Under the pieces are notes generated by a model. It made no database searches. It was not told where the DNA came from and saw only the letters and a list, made by a program, of their open reading frames with translations. From assembly GCA_002686265.1 (NCBI GenBank), contig NZBA01000008.1, positions 28,800 to 92,799 on the forward strand: 64,000 bases of DNA. The letters are read 5' to 3'. How positions within the stretch are numbered: position 1 is the first letter of the stretch; each line of letters begins with the position of its first letter. Origin of the DNA: Planctomycetota bacterium (GTDB lineage: Bacteria > Planctomycetota > UBA1135 > GCA-002686595). This document shows positions 33,157-42,079 of the stretch, piece by piece. The translations under genes and the position numbers were made by a program.

Positions 33157-34479
33157 ATGTCTCACCAGCAAACACTCCGAGACCTCATCGACTCGCGCGA
33201 GGCGACCGTCGGCGTCATCGGCCTCGGCTACGTCGGTCTGCCCCTCGCCGATGCCCTGCACGAGGGCGGCCTACGCGTGGTCGGTTTCGACGTGGACGAG
33301 AGGAAGGTCGAGATGCTCGCCGGGGGCCGGAGCTACCTCAAGCACCTAGGCGCCGCGATGAGCGAGCGCCTCGCAGCGAGCCAGCGCTTCGAGCCCACCT
33401 CGGACTTCGCGCGCCTGGACGAGGCCGACGCGGTGCTCGTCTGCGTCCCTACGCCTCTCGGCCCGCACCAGGAGCCCGACCTCTCCTACGTGGTCGCCTC
33501 GGCACGCAGCATCGCCCGCTCCGGACGCGCGGGCCAGCTCGTCGTGCTCGAATCGACGACCTTCCCCGGCACCACCCGCGGGGTTTTCCTGTCCACCTTG
33601 CAAGAGGAGAGTCCCGACCCAAAGCGCGAGTTGTTCGTCGCCTTCTCCCCCGAGCGCGAGGATCCGGGCAGCAAGTCATACGTGACGCGCTCGATCCCCA
33701 AGCTCGTGGGCGGCATCGACGAGGCCTCCACCGAGCTGGCCGCGCGCCTGTACCGCACCAGCTTCGAGGAAGTGGTCGAGGTCGGCTCCGCGGAAGTCGC
33801 CGAGGCAGCCAAGATCCTCGAGAACGTCTTCCGCTCGGTGAACATCGCGCTGGTCAACGAGCTCAAGCTGATCCTCTCGGCGATGGACATCGACGTCTGG
33901 GAAGTGATCGAAGCGGCCGCCACCAAGCCCTTCGGCTTCATGAAGTTCCTGCCGGGGCCGGGCCTGGGCGGTCACTGCATCCCGATCGATCCGTTCTACC
34001 TCGCCTGGCGCGCCCGCGAGTGCGGCCAGCCGACGCGCTTCATCGAGCTGGCGGGCGAAATCAACAGCCGCATGCCCGCGCACGTGGTGGACCGCGTGTC
34101 GGAAGCCCTCAACACCGACGGCAAGGCCCTCAAGGACGCACGCGTGCTCGTGATCGGTCTCGCCTACAAGGCCGACGTGGACGACAGCCGGGAGTCCCCC
34201 GCGGCGGAGATCCTCGAGATCCTCGAGGGGCGAGGAGCAGCGGTCAGCTACCACGACCCCCACGTTCCGCGCTTCCCGCGCATGCGCCGCCACCAGAGCA
34301 CACTGGAATCTCGCGAGCTCGACGCCGCGGCCCTGGAGCAGAGCGACTGCGTCGTGATCGTCACCGACCACGAGGCCGTCGACTGGCCCCAGGTAGGCCG
34401 CTGCGCGCCATTGATCGTGGACACGCGCAACGTGATGGCGGGAATTGAAGGCGTCGAGGCTCGCGTGCTCAAGGCCTGA
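33157..34479 (+). CDS. UDP-N-acetyl-hexosamine dehydrogenase (UDP-glucose dehydrogenase family)
   Basis: This enzyme performs two-step NAD-dependent oxidation of a UDP-sugar to the uronate, supplying surface polysaccharide synthesis. The 440-residue protein starts with a Rossmann motif (GVIGLGYVGLPLADALH). It has CVPTPLGPHQEPDLS, VLESTTFPGTTRG, the linker helix AEAAKILENVFRSVNIALVNE and the catalytic Cys in PGLGGHCIPIDPFYLAW. These fit the WbpA/WecC group better than UDP-glucose dehydrogenase proper. The ATG at 33157 is chosen because upstream codons are not conserved. It is followed after 6 bp by the sulfatase-like gene. Confidence 0.92.
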   Translation: MSHQQTLRDLIDSREATVGVIGLGYVGLPLADALHEGGLRVVGFDVDERKVEMLAGGRSYLKHLGAAMSERLAASQRFEPTSDFARLDEADAVLVCVPTPLGPHQEPDLSYVVASARSIARSGRAGQLVVLESTTFPGTTRGVFLSTLQEESPDPKRELFVAFSPEREDPGSKSYVTRSIPKLVGGIDEASTELAARLYRTSFEEVVEVGSAEVAEAAKILENVFRSVNIALVNELKLILSAMDIDVWEVIEAAATKPFGFMKFLPGPGLGGHCIPIDPFYLAWRARECGQPTRFIELAGEINSRMPAHVVDRVSEALNTDGKALKDARVLVIGLAYKADVDDSRESPAAEILEILEGRGAAVSYHDPHVPRFPRMRRHQSTLESRELDAAALEQSDCVVIVTDHEAVDWPQVGRCAPLIVDTRNVMAGIEGVEARVLKA

Positions 34480-34485
34480 CGAGCC

Positions 34486-35835
34486 GTGAGGCGCTCGTTT
34501 TCAGTACTCCTCGCCTGCGCCGCGGCCTTCACCGGGGTGCGCTGCAGCCCCCCCGCCGCGGACGGAGAGCTGGTCCTTCTGGTCGTCGTCGATACTCTGC
34601 GCCGCGACGCCCTGGGCTGCTACGGCGGCCCTGCGGACGCCTCGCCGCACATCGACGCCTTGGCGAATGAGGGCGTGCGCTTCGACCAGGCCATCGCCAC
34701 CTCGGGCTGGACCCTGCCGTCGGTGGCCTCGCTCTTGACGGGCACCCTGCCCGTCGTCCACAAGGCACGCGGCCAGAAGACCCGCTTGACTCCGATCAGT
34801 CCCGACGTGCCCACGGCGGCCGAGCTCCTCACGGAAGCGGATTTCGCCACCGGGGCCGTGGTGAACGCCGCCTTCCTCTCACCGCTGTTGGGAATCGACC
34901 GCGGCTTCGAGCGCTTCGACCACCGCCACGCCTTCAACCGCGAGATTCGGCGCGCCGACGAGACCGTGCGCGACGCCCTGGCCCTGATCGACGAACGCCC
35001 CGCCACGCGCCGCTTCCTGCTCGTGCACCTGTTCGATCCGCACCTCGACTACGACCCGCCGGGCTGGGGCGAGGCTCTCTCGCGCCGCCGCTGCCTGGAG
35101 CTCGGCGCGGCCGGGCTGGACACCGTGCGTGAACGCTACGCCGGCGAGGTACGGGCCGTCGATTCCGCCGTGGGCGAGCTCGTGGAGGGTCTGCGCGAAC
35201 GCGGGCTGTGGGAGCGCACGACCCTCGTGCTGTGCGCGGACCACGGCGAGGAGTTCTGGGAACACGGCGGCTTCGAGCACGGCCACAGCCTGTACGACGA
35301 ACTGATCCACGTTCCTCTGATCGTCCGCCCGCGACCGCCGGCGCCCATCGCCTCGCGCCCGATCGCCTCTCCGGTGAGCCTGATCGACGTCATGCCTACG
35401 CTCTTCGAGTGGGAGGGCGTCGAGGCCCCCGACACCTTCCTCGGGCGCTCCCTCACCGGCCTGATCGCCGGCGAGACGGCGAGCACGGCCGCGTCGCCGC
35501 CGATCTTCAGCCAGGGGCGGCTGTATGGCTCCGACCTGCTCTCGTGGCGCACGGAGCGCTACCACTACCTGTTCGACCGCGGTGCGCTGGCGCAGGGAGC
35601 GAACAGCCTCTTCGACTGGCGCGCCGACCCCGGCGAGCAGAACGACCTCTCCCAGAGCCACCCCGAGCTGGTGAGCGAGTTGCACGGCGAGTTGGCCCGC
35701 TTCTTCGGCGACCTGCAGCACCGCAGCCGCCTGCTGACGGTCCCCGACGTGCGGGACATGAGCCCCTCGCGCGTGCGCGAGTGGACCGAGAGTCTCGACT
35801 CCCTCGGCTACACCGATGACGGAAACGGGCGCTAG
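34486..35835 (+). CDS. Sulfatase-fold hydrolase (alkaline phosphatase superfamily)
   Basis: The 449-residue exported protein (signal MRRSFSVLLACAAAFTG) has the sulfatase fold: metal-site LLVVVDTLRRDALGCYGG and the second site CADHGEEFWEHGGFEHGHS. At the nucleophile position it reads SGWTLPSVASLLTG. The Cys or Ser that would be converted to formylglycine (C/S-x-P-S-R) is replaced by Thr, and the following Arg is absent. This pattern is shared with phosphotransfer and phosphoglycerol-transferase-like members, so classical sulfatase activity is doubtful. It starts with GTG 34486 and overlaps the APC permease gene by 20 bases. Its neighbours suggest envelope polymer modification. Confidence 0.82.
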   Translation: MRRSFSVLLACAAAFTGVRCSPPAADGELVLLVVVDTLRRDALGCYGGPADASPHIDALANEGVRFDQAIATSGWTLPSVASLLTGTLPVVHKARGQKTRLTPISPDVPTAAELLTEADFATGAVVNAAFLSPLLGIDRGFERFDHRHAFNREIRRADETVRDALALIDERPATRRFLLVHLFDPHLDYDPPGWGEALSRRRCLELGAAGLDTVRERYAGEVRAVDSAVGELVEGLRERGLWERTTLVLCADHGEEFWEHGGFEHGHSLYDELIHVPLIVRPRPPAPIASRPIASPVSLIDVMPTLFEWEGVEAPDTFLGRSLTGLIAGETASTAASPPIFSQGRLYGSDLLSWRTERYHYLFDRGALAQGANSLFDWRADPGEQNDLSQSHPELVSELHGELARFFGDLQHRSRLLTVPDVRDMSPSRVREWTESLDSLGYTDDGNGR

Positions 35836-37186
35836 GGCCACCACATCCGCGCCGCTCAAGCTCAACCTGCTCGACGCGACCCTGCTCGTCATGGGCGGCA
35901 TCCTGGGCGTCGGCGTCTTCTTCAACCCGGGCCAGGTCGCCGCCCTACTCCCCCACCCGACCGCCTTCATGGCCGTTTGGTTGGTCGGCGGGCTGATCGC
36001 CCTCTGCGGCGCCTTCACCTTCGCCGAGCTGGGCGCGACCTTCCCGCGCGCCGGCGGCTGGTTCGTCTACCTGCGCGAGTGCCACGGCCCGCTGGTTGCC
36101 TTCCTCTTCGCCTGGGTCGTGCTGTTCGTCGTCTCCACCGCCGCCATGGCGATCATGGCCGACTTCTGCCTGGGCATGCTGGAGGAGCTCGTGCCCTTCG
36201 TCGGTGCCGCCGAGAGCCCGGGCCGCGCTGCATGGAGCATCGCCCTGCTGGGAGCGGTCACGGCCCTGGGCCTCGGCGGCGCCAAGCTCTCGGCGACCTT
36301 CCAGAACGTCTGCATGGCCCTCAAGATCGGCGCCTGCCTGGTTCTCGTCGCCACCGGCTGCCTGCTCTTCTCGCCCGACGCGGCCGCCCCCCTCCCCACG
36401 CCCAGCGGCGCGTCCGTCTCCGCGCCCGAGCTCTCGAGCAACTTCGTTCTCGCGCTCCTGCCGGTGCTCTTCTCGTTGGGGGGCTGGCAGATGCTCGGCT
36501 ACGCCGCGGGCGAGGTGGCGGACGCGCGGCGCGTGCTCCCGCGCGCGACGATCCTGGGCGTCGGCGCCGTAACCCTGCTCACGCTGCTGCTCAACCTCGA
36601 CTACATGCGCGTCGTCGGCCTCGAGCACATGGCCACGCACCCGATGTTCGCCGCCGACGTCGCCCGCCGCTCCCTCGGCCCCGCCGGCGAGACAGCCCTG
36701 CGCCTGGCGATGGCGATCTCCGCCCTGGGCGTCCTGACGGTCACGGTCATCGCCTCGCCCTGGGTCTACGTCGCCATGGCCCGCGAGGGTCTGTTCTTCC
36801 GTCGCTTCGCCCGCCTCCAACACCGCACCGGAGCGCCCGTCGAGGCGCTCTGCCTACAGGCGCTGCTGGCCTTTGCCTACGTGTTCGTGGGCGATACCGA
36901 CGCCCTGGTGAACTCCGTCGTCTTCGTCGAGTGGATCTTCCACGGCCTCGCCGCCGCCGGACTCCTGTTCCTGTTCCGCCGCCGCGCGGACCTCGCGCGC
37001 CCCTACGCCAGCCCGGCCTTCCCGCTGTTCCCGTTGGTGTACCTGCTGGCAGCCTGCATGGTCGTGGTCGGCAACCTCCTCCAGAACGACGCCCGCCTGA
37101 GCTGGATCGGCTTGGCAGTGGTCGGATCGGGGTGGGGCGCCTACGCGCTGTGGACGCGCCGCACGCGGCCGCGGAGCCCTCAGTAG
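35816..37186 (+). CDS. APC-superfamily amino-acid permease
   Basis: The 456-residue protein has about 12 hydrophobic segments and the N-terminal APC motif LLDATLLVMGGILGVGVFFNPGQVA. Conserved interior motifs are TFAELGATFPRAGGWFVYLRE (helix 2-3) and FSLGGWQMLGYAAGEVADARR (helix 6). It resembles the LAT/cationic amino-acid exchanger branch. No substrate can be assigned. The ATG at 35816 lies inside the end of the preceding gene. Its 3' end overlaps the rodA stop on the other strand by seven bases (37180-37186), leaving no room for a shared terminator. Confidence 0.9.
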   Translation: MTETGARATTSAPLKLNLLDATLLVMGGILGVGVFFNPGQVAALLPHPTAFMAVWLVGGLIALCGAFTFAELGATFPRAGGWFVYLRECHGPLVAFLFAWVVLFVVSTAAMAIMADFCLGMLEELVPFVGAAESPGRAAWSIALLGAVTALGLGGAKLSATFQNVCMALKIGACLVLVATGCLLFSPDAAAPLPTPSGASVSAPELSSNFVLALLPVLFSLGGWQMLGYAAGEVADARRVLPRATILGVGAVTLLTLLLNLDYMRVVGLEHMATHPMFAADVARRSLGPAGETALRLAMAISALGVLTVTVIASPWVYVAMAREGLFFRRFARLQHRTGAPVEALCLQALLAFAYVFVGDTDALVNSVVFVEWIFHGLAAAGLLFLFRRRADLARPYASPAFPLFPLVYLLAACMVVVGNLLQNDARLSWIGLAVVGSGWGAYALWTRRTRPRSPQ

Positions 37187-38385
37187 CTACGGAAGGCGTC
37201 GCGGTCGAGGGCCGGCTCGTGGCTGGCCCCCAGCCCCAGGGCGATCCCCAGGGCCAGGAAAGTCACGAGCATCGACGAGCCCCCGGTCGAGAGCAACGGC
37301 AGGGTCAGGCCGGTCATCGGCAACAAGCCCAGGTTGACGCCGGTGTGGAAGAACAGGTGCGCCGCGAAGTAGAGGCCCACTCCGCCGACGGTCAGGCGCG
37401 CGAAACGGTCACGCAGACCCGCGGCGCTGGCCATCAGAAGCACGATCAAGAGCAGGTAGAGCAACACGAGGGCGCCCGCGCCCACGAGCCCGCCCTCCTC
37501 GCAGATGACCGCGAAGACTGAATCGGAATCGCGCTCGGGCAGGATCCCGGTGCGATTCGCAATCCCGCTACCGAGCCCTTGGCCGAGCAAGCCACCGTTC
37601 CCGATGGCGACGCGCGCGTGGTACTGGTGGAAGGCCGCGCCGCGCCGGCCCTCGATCAGGGAATCGGCGTCGAAGCTCTCCTTCCAGGTCTCGATGCGCT
37701 CGGTCTGGTAGCCCTGGAAGCCCACGTCCCAGCGCCAGGCGCCGAAGCCCGTCAGGGCGACCAGCATCAGGAATCCGCCCAGCACGCGGCCTCGCGCTCC
37801 GGCGAGGTGCAGCATCCCCAGGGTCACCGGAACGATGGTCAGGGCCGTGCCAAGGTCGGGCTGCAAGACCACCAGCCCCATGGGCAGCGCCGCCAGGAAC
37901 AAGGGTCGCCCCCAGTCACGCCAGCGCTCCAAGCGATTGCGCTCGAGCACGCGCGCCAGGACCAGGATCAGGGCCAGCTTGGCGAACTCGGAGGGCTGGA
38001 TGTCGAAGACCGGCGTCTCGATCCAGCGCTGGGCGTTGTTGCGCACGTCGCCGACGAAGGGCACGGCGACGAGCAGGGCGATCGCCGCGGCGTAGAGGTA
38101 GGCGGCGTTGTGCCGCAGGGTGCGCGCACGAACGAGGAGCCCGGCGATGAGAAAGGGCAGGCCGACGGCCAGTTTCTTGAGGTGCGCGTCGATGCGCACG
38201 TCGTCCCGCCCCTGGTCGCCATCAGCTAGGGTCATGGCATTCAGGAAGAGCAAGCCGAAGACCAGGAGCGCGAACGCGACCAGCAGGATGTGCCAGTCGA
38301 ACTCGCGCCAGCGCAGGCGTGCGAGGAAGAGCGGACCGCGCCCCACCGACGCGCCGCCACCTCTGCGCAGGGGCAGGCTCTTCAT
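37180..38385 (-). CDS. rodA: Rod-shape peptidoglycan glycosyltransferase RodA
   Basis: RodA is the SEDS-family glycosyltransferase that polymerises peptidoglycan with its partner PBP2. The 401-residue membrane protein has IQPSEFAKLALILVLARVL, LQPDLGTALTIVP, FHQYHARVAIGNGGLLGQGLGSG and the C-terminal LLPMTGLTLPLLSTGGSSM. These include the conserved QPDLG segment with the catalytic Asp and the final GLPLPFxSxGG-like loop. The ATG at 38385 overlaps the PBP2 stop (ATGA). It closes the mreBCD-PBP2-rodA cluster. Confidence 0.96.
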   Translation of the reverse strand: MKSLPLRRGGGASVGRGPLFLARLRWREFDWHILLVAFALLVFGLLFLNAMTLADGDQGRDDVRIDAHLKKLAVGLPFLIAGLLVRARTLRHNAAYLYAAAIALLVAVPFVGDVRNNAQRWIETPVFDIQPSEFAKLALILVLARVLERNRLERWRDWGRPLFLAALPMGLVVLQPDLGTALTIVPVTLGMLHLAGARGRVLGGFLMLVALTGFGAWRWDVGFQGYQTERIETWKESFDADSLIEGRRGAAFHQYHARVAIGNGGLLGQGLGSGIANRTGILPERDSDSVFAVICEEGGLVGAGALVLLYLLLIVLLMASAAGLRDRFARLTVGGVGLYFAAHLFFHTGVNLGLLPMTGLTLPLLSTGGSSMLVTFLALGIALGLGASHEPALDRDAFRSY

Positions 38386-41300
38386 CGCCGCGCCTCCACG
38401 ACCAGGGCGCCGACCTCGTCGCTGCGCAGAAACTGGCTGGCGACGTGTACGGCCGTGTGACTGGAAGTGAACCCGACGTCGTGCAGGTAGACGACGACCA
38501 CCGCCACCGGATCGTCGGCCGGGAACCAACCGGCGAGCCAGGCGTGCTTGCGCATCCCCGGGCGCTGGGTGCCGTTCAGGCTCGCCGCCATGACGTCGTT
38601 CATCTGCGCGTAGTCCGCGCTGCCGGTCTTGGCGGCCAGGTGGAAGCCGAGGTGGGCCACGCCCAGGCCGCGACCCGCGGCCGTTCCCCGGACGACGACG
38701 TCGATCATCGCCTCCCGCACGGCCTCGAGGGCCCCGGAAGACAGGTCGACGGGGCGCTCGACGACCTCCAGGGGCACCCCGGCCACGGACTCGACCAGGC
38801 GCACCTCGCACAAGCGTCCGGTGGCCAGGGCGGCCGTGGCGCGCGCGACCTGCATGGGCGTGCCCTCGACGACCGCCAGGCCGTTGGCCCCGCGTTGCAG
38901 ATCCGCGGGCCCCAGAGAGCGGCCGGCGGCGAAGGCAGGCATGGACGCGTCCTCCACCACGCCGGTCCGACCACCAACCGCACGCACGCCCGTGGGGCGA
39001 TGGAAGCCGAAGGCCTCGGCCGCCTCGAGCAGAGCGTCGCCGTCGGGGTAGGTCGATCCGAGCCAGGAGAAGTAGGCGTTGCACGAGCGCACGAGAGCCT
39101 CGTGCAAGTCGAGGGGACCGTGGCCCCAACGGGCATGACAGCGAACGTGCCCCCAACTCGCCCAGTCGCGGCCCTCGCGCACGTCGCAGGCCTGCTCCGC
39201 CTTGGGATCGAGGCCCAACCGATCCAGAGCGTAGGCGGCGACGAAGGGCTTGAAGACCGAGCCGATGGGCTGGAAAGTGAAGCGACGCAGGGTGCGCTCG
39301 TGGGCGAAAGCGCCCTGACCGTCGCGGCCGGCGGGCACCCGAGCGCCTGGCACGGCGGGAGAGGAGGCCGCCGCGAGGACCGCCCCGTCGGGAGTGATCA
39401 ACACGATCGCCCCCACCGGGTTGGCGAACCAGACCTCGTCCCGCTCACGTTCGGTGGCGGGGAGGACGGGGTGACTGATCGCCCGCTGCGCGGCTGCCTG
39501 CAGGTCGAGATCGACCGTCATGACCACGTCCGAGCCGTCGCGGGGAGGCTTGAAGAAGCCCGCCGCACCGCTCCCGCCGCGCTCCTCGAGGCCCTCGCGC
39601 TCGAGATAACCATTCTCGCCCCGCAAGTCGGCATCGAAGAGGCCCTCGACGCCACCGGTACCGTGCAGCTCGTCGTTGCGAAACAGCTGCGCCACGAGCT
39701 CGCTCATCACGCGGCGGTCTTCCTCGCTGCGCAGGGTCTTGTGGCGCAGATCGAACAGCTCCCGGCGGCTCGGGAGCTGGCCGACGACCTCCGCCAAACT
39801 CGATTCACGCACCCGTCCCACGAGGTGCTCGGCGACCGCGCGACCGCCGGCCTCGACCGCCACCGCCACCCGGCGCGTCGTGTCGCGCACTCCGAATCCT
39901 TGGAAATGCTCGGGGTAGCGCGTGAGCATCAGCACGATCTCGAAAGAAGGTCGCTCGCTGACCACGACCGGGCGGCTGCCCAGGTCGCGGATGATGTAGG
40001 CCGCCTGGTCGCGAGCACGTTCGAGACGCTCGGGGGCGAAGGGCAGGGTCGGGCCGTCCGCGGCCGCCACGCTCGCGAGGGCGAGACGCTCGGCGAGCCG
40101 ATCCTGAAAAAGCCGCTCCCAGCCCCCGGTCAGCCAGAGCGGGAGCTTGTACCGGTCGTCGGCCTCTCCCGAGGATTCGGGCGGCGCCCCCTCGGCCACG
40201 CGCCTCAGGCGCAGGGCCGCCTCCAGCGGATCCAGAGGTGGGTTCCACGGACGGGCGGGGTCCTCTTCCGCCAGGAAGCGCGCCGAGCGTTCGTCGGGCT
40301 CGCCCGCCATCGCGCCCAAGAGGGCCCACGGATCGGCGTCGACGCTCACGCGCAACTCGGGCGACTGGAAGGGCAGGACGGGCGCGGCGACCGCGGCGAG
40401 AGACGAGGCGGGCAGGTCGAAGAGAGTCGGCAGCTCATCGAACACGATCAGGCGCTCGATGCCGCGCCAGCCGGCATCTCCCCCGTCCCGTGCTCCCCGC
40501 GCCCCGACCGGGGCGCGGTAGAGCTCGGCGAGGCGGCTCGCCAGGCGCTCCCCAGCGACCTCGCCGCCACCGTCGAAGCGCGCGCGGATGGCGGCGCCGG
40601 GGACGAAGTACGTGCGCCAGTTCCGCTCCCAATCCGTGCGTAGGCCGGCGACCCACAGCTCCAAGCGCGCATCGCTCCAGCGCAGGCTCTCGGCGATCCA
40701 ATCCAGGTCGAAGTGCTCCTCGAGAGTGCTCGTCTCGACGCGCCCCGGAGCGAAGCCCGCGGCTTCGGTGAACAAGGCCCGGGCGATGGCGGCCTCGGTG
40801 CCCTCGCGGATGCGCTGCATGCCCTCGAGGAGTCGGCCGAGGGCCTGCGCCTCGCCCTCGCCGCCTTCGCCCGCGTCCGAGGGCGCCAGCCGAGCAAGGC
40901 GCCCCAGACGCACCATCGCCCCTTCCAGATCCTCCACGAACTCGGCCTGGAAGGCCAACGGGTCGCGCCCGCGGAACTCGGCGGCCAAGGACAGCCAGGA
41001 GCCCTCTACAGTCGCCTGCTCGGCCTGCTTTCGCAGGCGCGTCCACTCGCGTTGGGAGAGCCCGAGAAGCTTGCGCAGGTAGAAGCCGACCTCCGCCGCG
41101 CGCTCGGCTCGACGCGCTCGCACGGGATCCTCGGCGGGAATGACGACACCCGAGGGTTCGAGGGTCACGGAACCACCGCGCCGAAACTCCTCGAGATCCG
41201 CCGGAGTCAGGGAGACGAACTCCAGGGCGTGGTCTACCAGACGGCCGGCCGTGTTCTGCAGGGAGGCGGCGCTCATCGCCAGCGCCGAGCGCCCGTGCGT

Positions 41301-41567
41301 CACCTGGCCGAGGGGATGCTCGCGCCGGAAGGTGCGGTAGACGAGCTCGACGGAGTAGGTCTCCCTGTCCTCGACCAGCACGCGACCGCGGCGATCCAGG
41401 ATGCGGCCGCGGTGATAGGGCAGGGTCGTGGAGCTGCGCAGGAGGTTGGCCGCCTCGCGTGCCCAAAGTCGGTGCTCGACCACCTGAACCTGCGCCATGC
41501 GCGCCCAGATGAAGGCCGTCGCCAGGAAGACCGCGGCGATCAGGGGACCGAAGCGGCGTCGATTCAC
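38382..41567 (-). CDS. mrdA: Penicillin-binding protein 2 with a large N-terminal insertion
   Basis: PBP2 is the elongation-specific transpeptidase. The start is GTG 41567, overlapping the mreD stop (GTGA), giving 1061 residues, versus about 630 in E. coli. A single anchor helix (LIAAVFLATAFIWARM) is followed by HRGRILDRRGRVLVEDRETYS. The transpeptidase motifs are intact: SVFK at 770-773, SCN at 828-830 and KTG at 980-982, with E. coli-like spacing. The excess of about 440 residues lies between the first pedestal segment and the SFEIVLMLTRYPEHFQGF block. It is mostly charged helical sequence with a few Trp-rich parts. The active site is complete. Confidence 0.93.
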   Translation of the reverse strand: MNRRRFGPLIAAVFLATAFIWARMAQVQVVEHRLWAREAANLLRSSTTLPYHRGRILDRRGRVLVEDRETYSVELVYRTFRREHPLGQVTHGRSALAMSAASLQNTAGRLVDHALEFVSLTPADLEEFRRGGSVTLEPSGVVIPAEDPVRARRAERAAEVGFYLRKLLGLSQREWTRLRKQAEQATVEGSWLSLAAEFRGRDPLAFQAEFVEDLEGAMVRLGRLARLAPSDAGEGGEGEAQALGRLLEGMQRIREGTEAAIARALFTEAAGFAPGRVETSTLEEHFDLDWIAESLRWSDARLELWVAGLRTDWERNWRTYFVPGAAIRARFDGGGEVAGERLASRLAELYRAPVGARGARDGGDAGWRGIERLIVFDELPTLFDLPASSLAAVAAPVLPFQSPELRVSVDADPWALLGAMAGEPDERSARFLAEEDPARPWNPPLDPLEAALRLRRVAEGAPPESSGEADDRYKLPLWLTGGWERLFQDRLAERLALASVAAADGPTLPFAPERLERARDQAAYIIRDLGSRPVVVSERPSFEIVLMLTRYPEHFQGFGVRDTTRRVAVAVEAGGRAVAEHLVGRVRESSLAEVVGQLPSRRELFDLRHKTLRSEEDRRVMSELVAQLFRNDELHGTGGVEGLFDADLRGENGYLEREGLEERGGSGAAGFFKPPRDGSDVVMTVDLDLQAAAQRAISHPVLPATERERDEVWFANPVGAIVLITPDGAVLAAASSPAVPGARVPAGRDGQGAFAHERTLRRFTFQPIGSVFKPFVAAYALDRLGLDPKAEQACDVREGRDWASWGHVRCHARWGHGPLDLHEALVRSCNAYFSWLGSTYPDGDALLEAAEAFGFHRPTGVRAVGGRTGVVEDASMPAFAAGRSLGPADLQRGANGLAVVEGTPMQVARATAALATGRLCEVRLVESVAGVPLEVVERPVDLSSGALEAVREAMIDVVVRGTAAGRGLGVAHLGFHLAAKTGSADYAQMNDVMAASLNGTQRPGMRKHAWLAGWFPADDPVAVVVVYLHDVGFTSSHTAVHVASQFLRSDEVGALVVEARR

Positions 41568-42079
41568 CAGCTCTGCCTTCCCAGGGGGAAGAGGCCGGGC
41601 AGGCGCGCGGCGGCTCCGCCGAGGATCAGGGCCACGAGGGCGCTCGCGGCCAGCATCGGCGCCATCCCGGTGGGGTCGAAGCCCGCGGGCGCGCCCCCGC
41701 GCACGACGCGCACGGCCTCGATCCACAAGGCGAAGCCGCCGGTGGCGAGGACGGTCGCGAGGGTCCGTCCGAGCGGGCCGGCGACGTCGACGACGGTTCC
41801 GAGGGCTCGCATGAGCCCGCCGACGGCGAGCAAACCCGCCAAGGTCGCGGCCGCCGGGTCGACTGAGAAGCTCTGGCGCGCAAGGAGCGCGAGCGCCAGG
41901 AGCACGGGCAGCTCGCGACGCGCGAGGGCGCCCGCCAGGCAGGCGACCAGCACCATCGACAGGTCCGGCGCCAGGGGCGCGAGGGTGCCGACGTCGGTGA
42001 GCCAGGCCTGGAGCCCCGCCGCCCAACCCAGCCAGACCGCGAGCATCAGCCGGGCGACCCAACGCGCCGAGAAGCTCAC
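41564..42079 (-). CDS. mreD: Rod-shape determining protein MreD
   Basis: MreD is a small membrane protein of the elongasome. The start GTG 42079 overlaps the mreC stop (GTGA) and gives 171 residues, a typical length. Hydrophobic segments cover most of it (WVARLMLAVWLGWAAG, then LSMVLVACLAGAL, TLAGLLAVGGLMRALG and MLAASALVALILGGAA). The sequence is weakly conserved in general, so the assignment rests on length, topology and position between mreC and PBP2. A longer frame upstream lies inside mreC. Confidence 0.82.
   Translation of the reverse strand: MSFSARWVARLMLAVWLGWAAGLQAWLTDVGTLAPLAPDLSMVLVACLAGALARRELPVLLALALLARQSFSVDPAAATLAGLLAVGGLMRALGTVVDVAGPLGRTLATVLATGGFALWIEAVRVVRGGAPAGFDPTGMAPMLAASALVALILGGAAARLPGLFPLGRQSW

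Noticed and set aside
38382..42062. PBP2 start 165 codons further upstream
   Set aside because: That stretch lies inside mreD and is Arg/Ala/Pro-rich shadow sequence; the GTG overlapping the mreD stop gives a proper membrane anchor.
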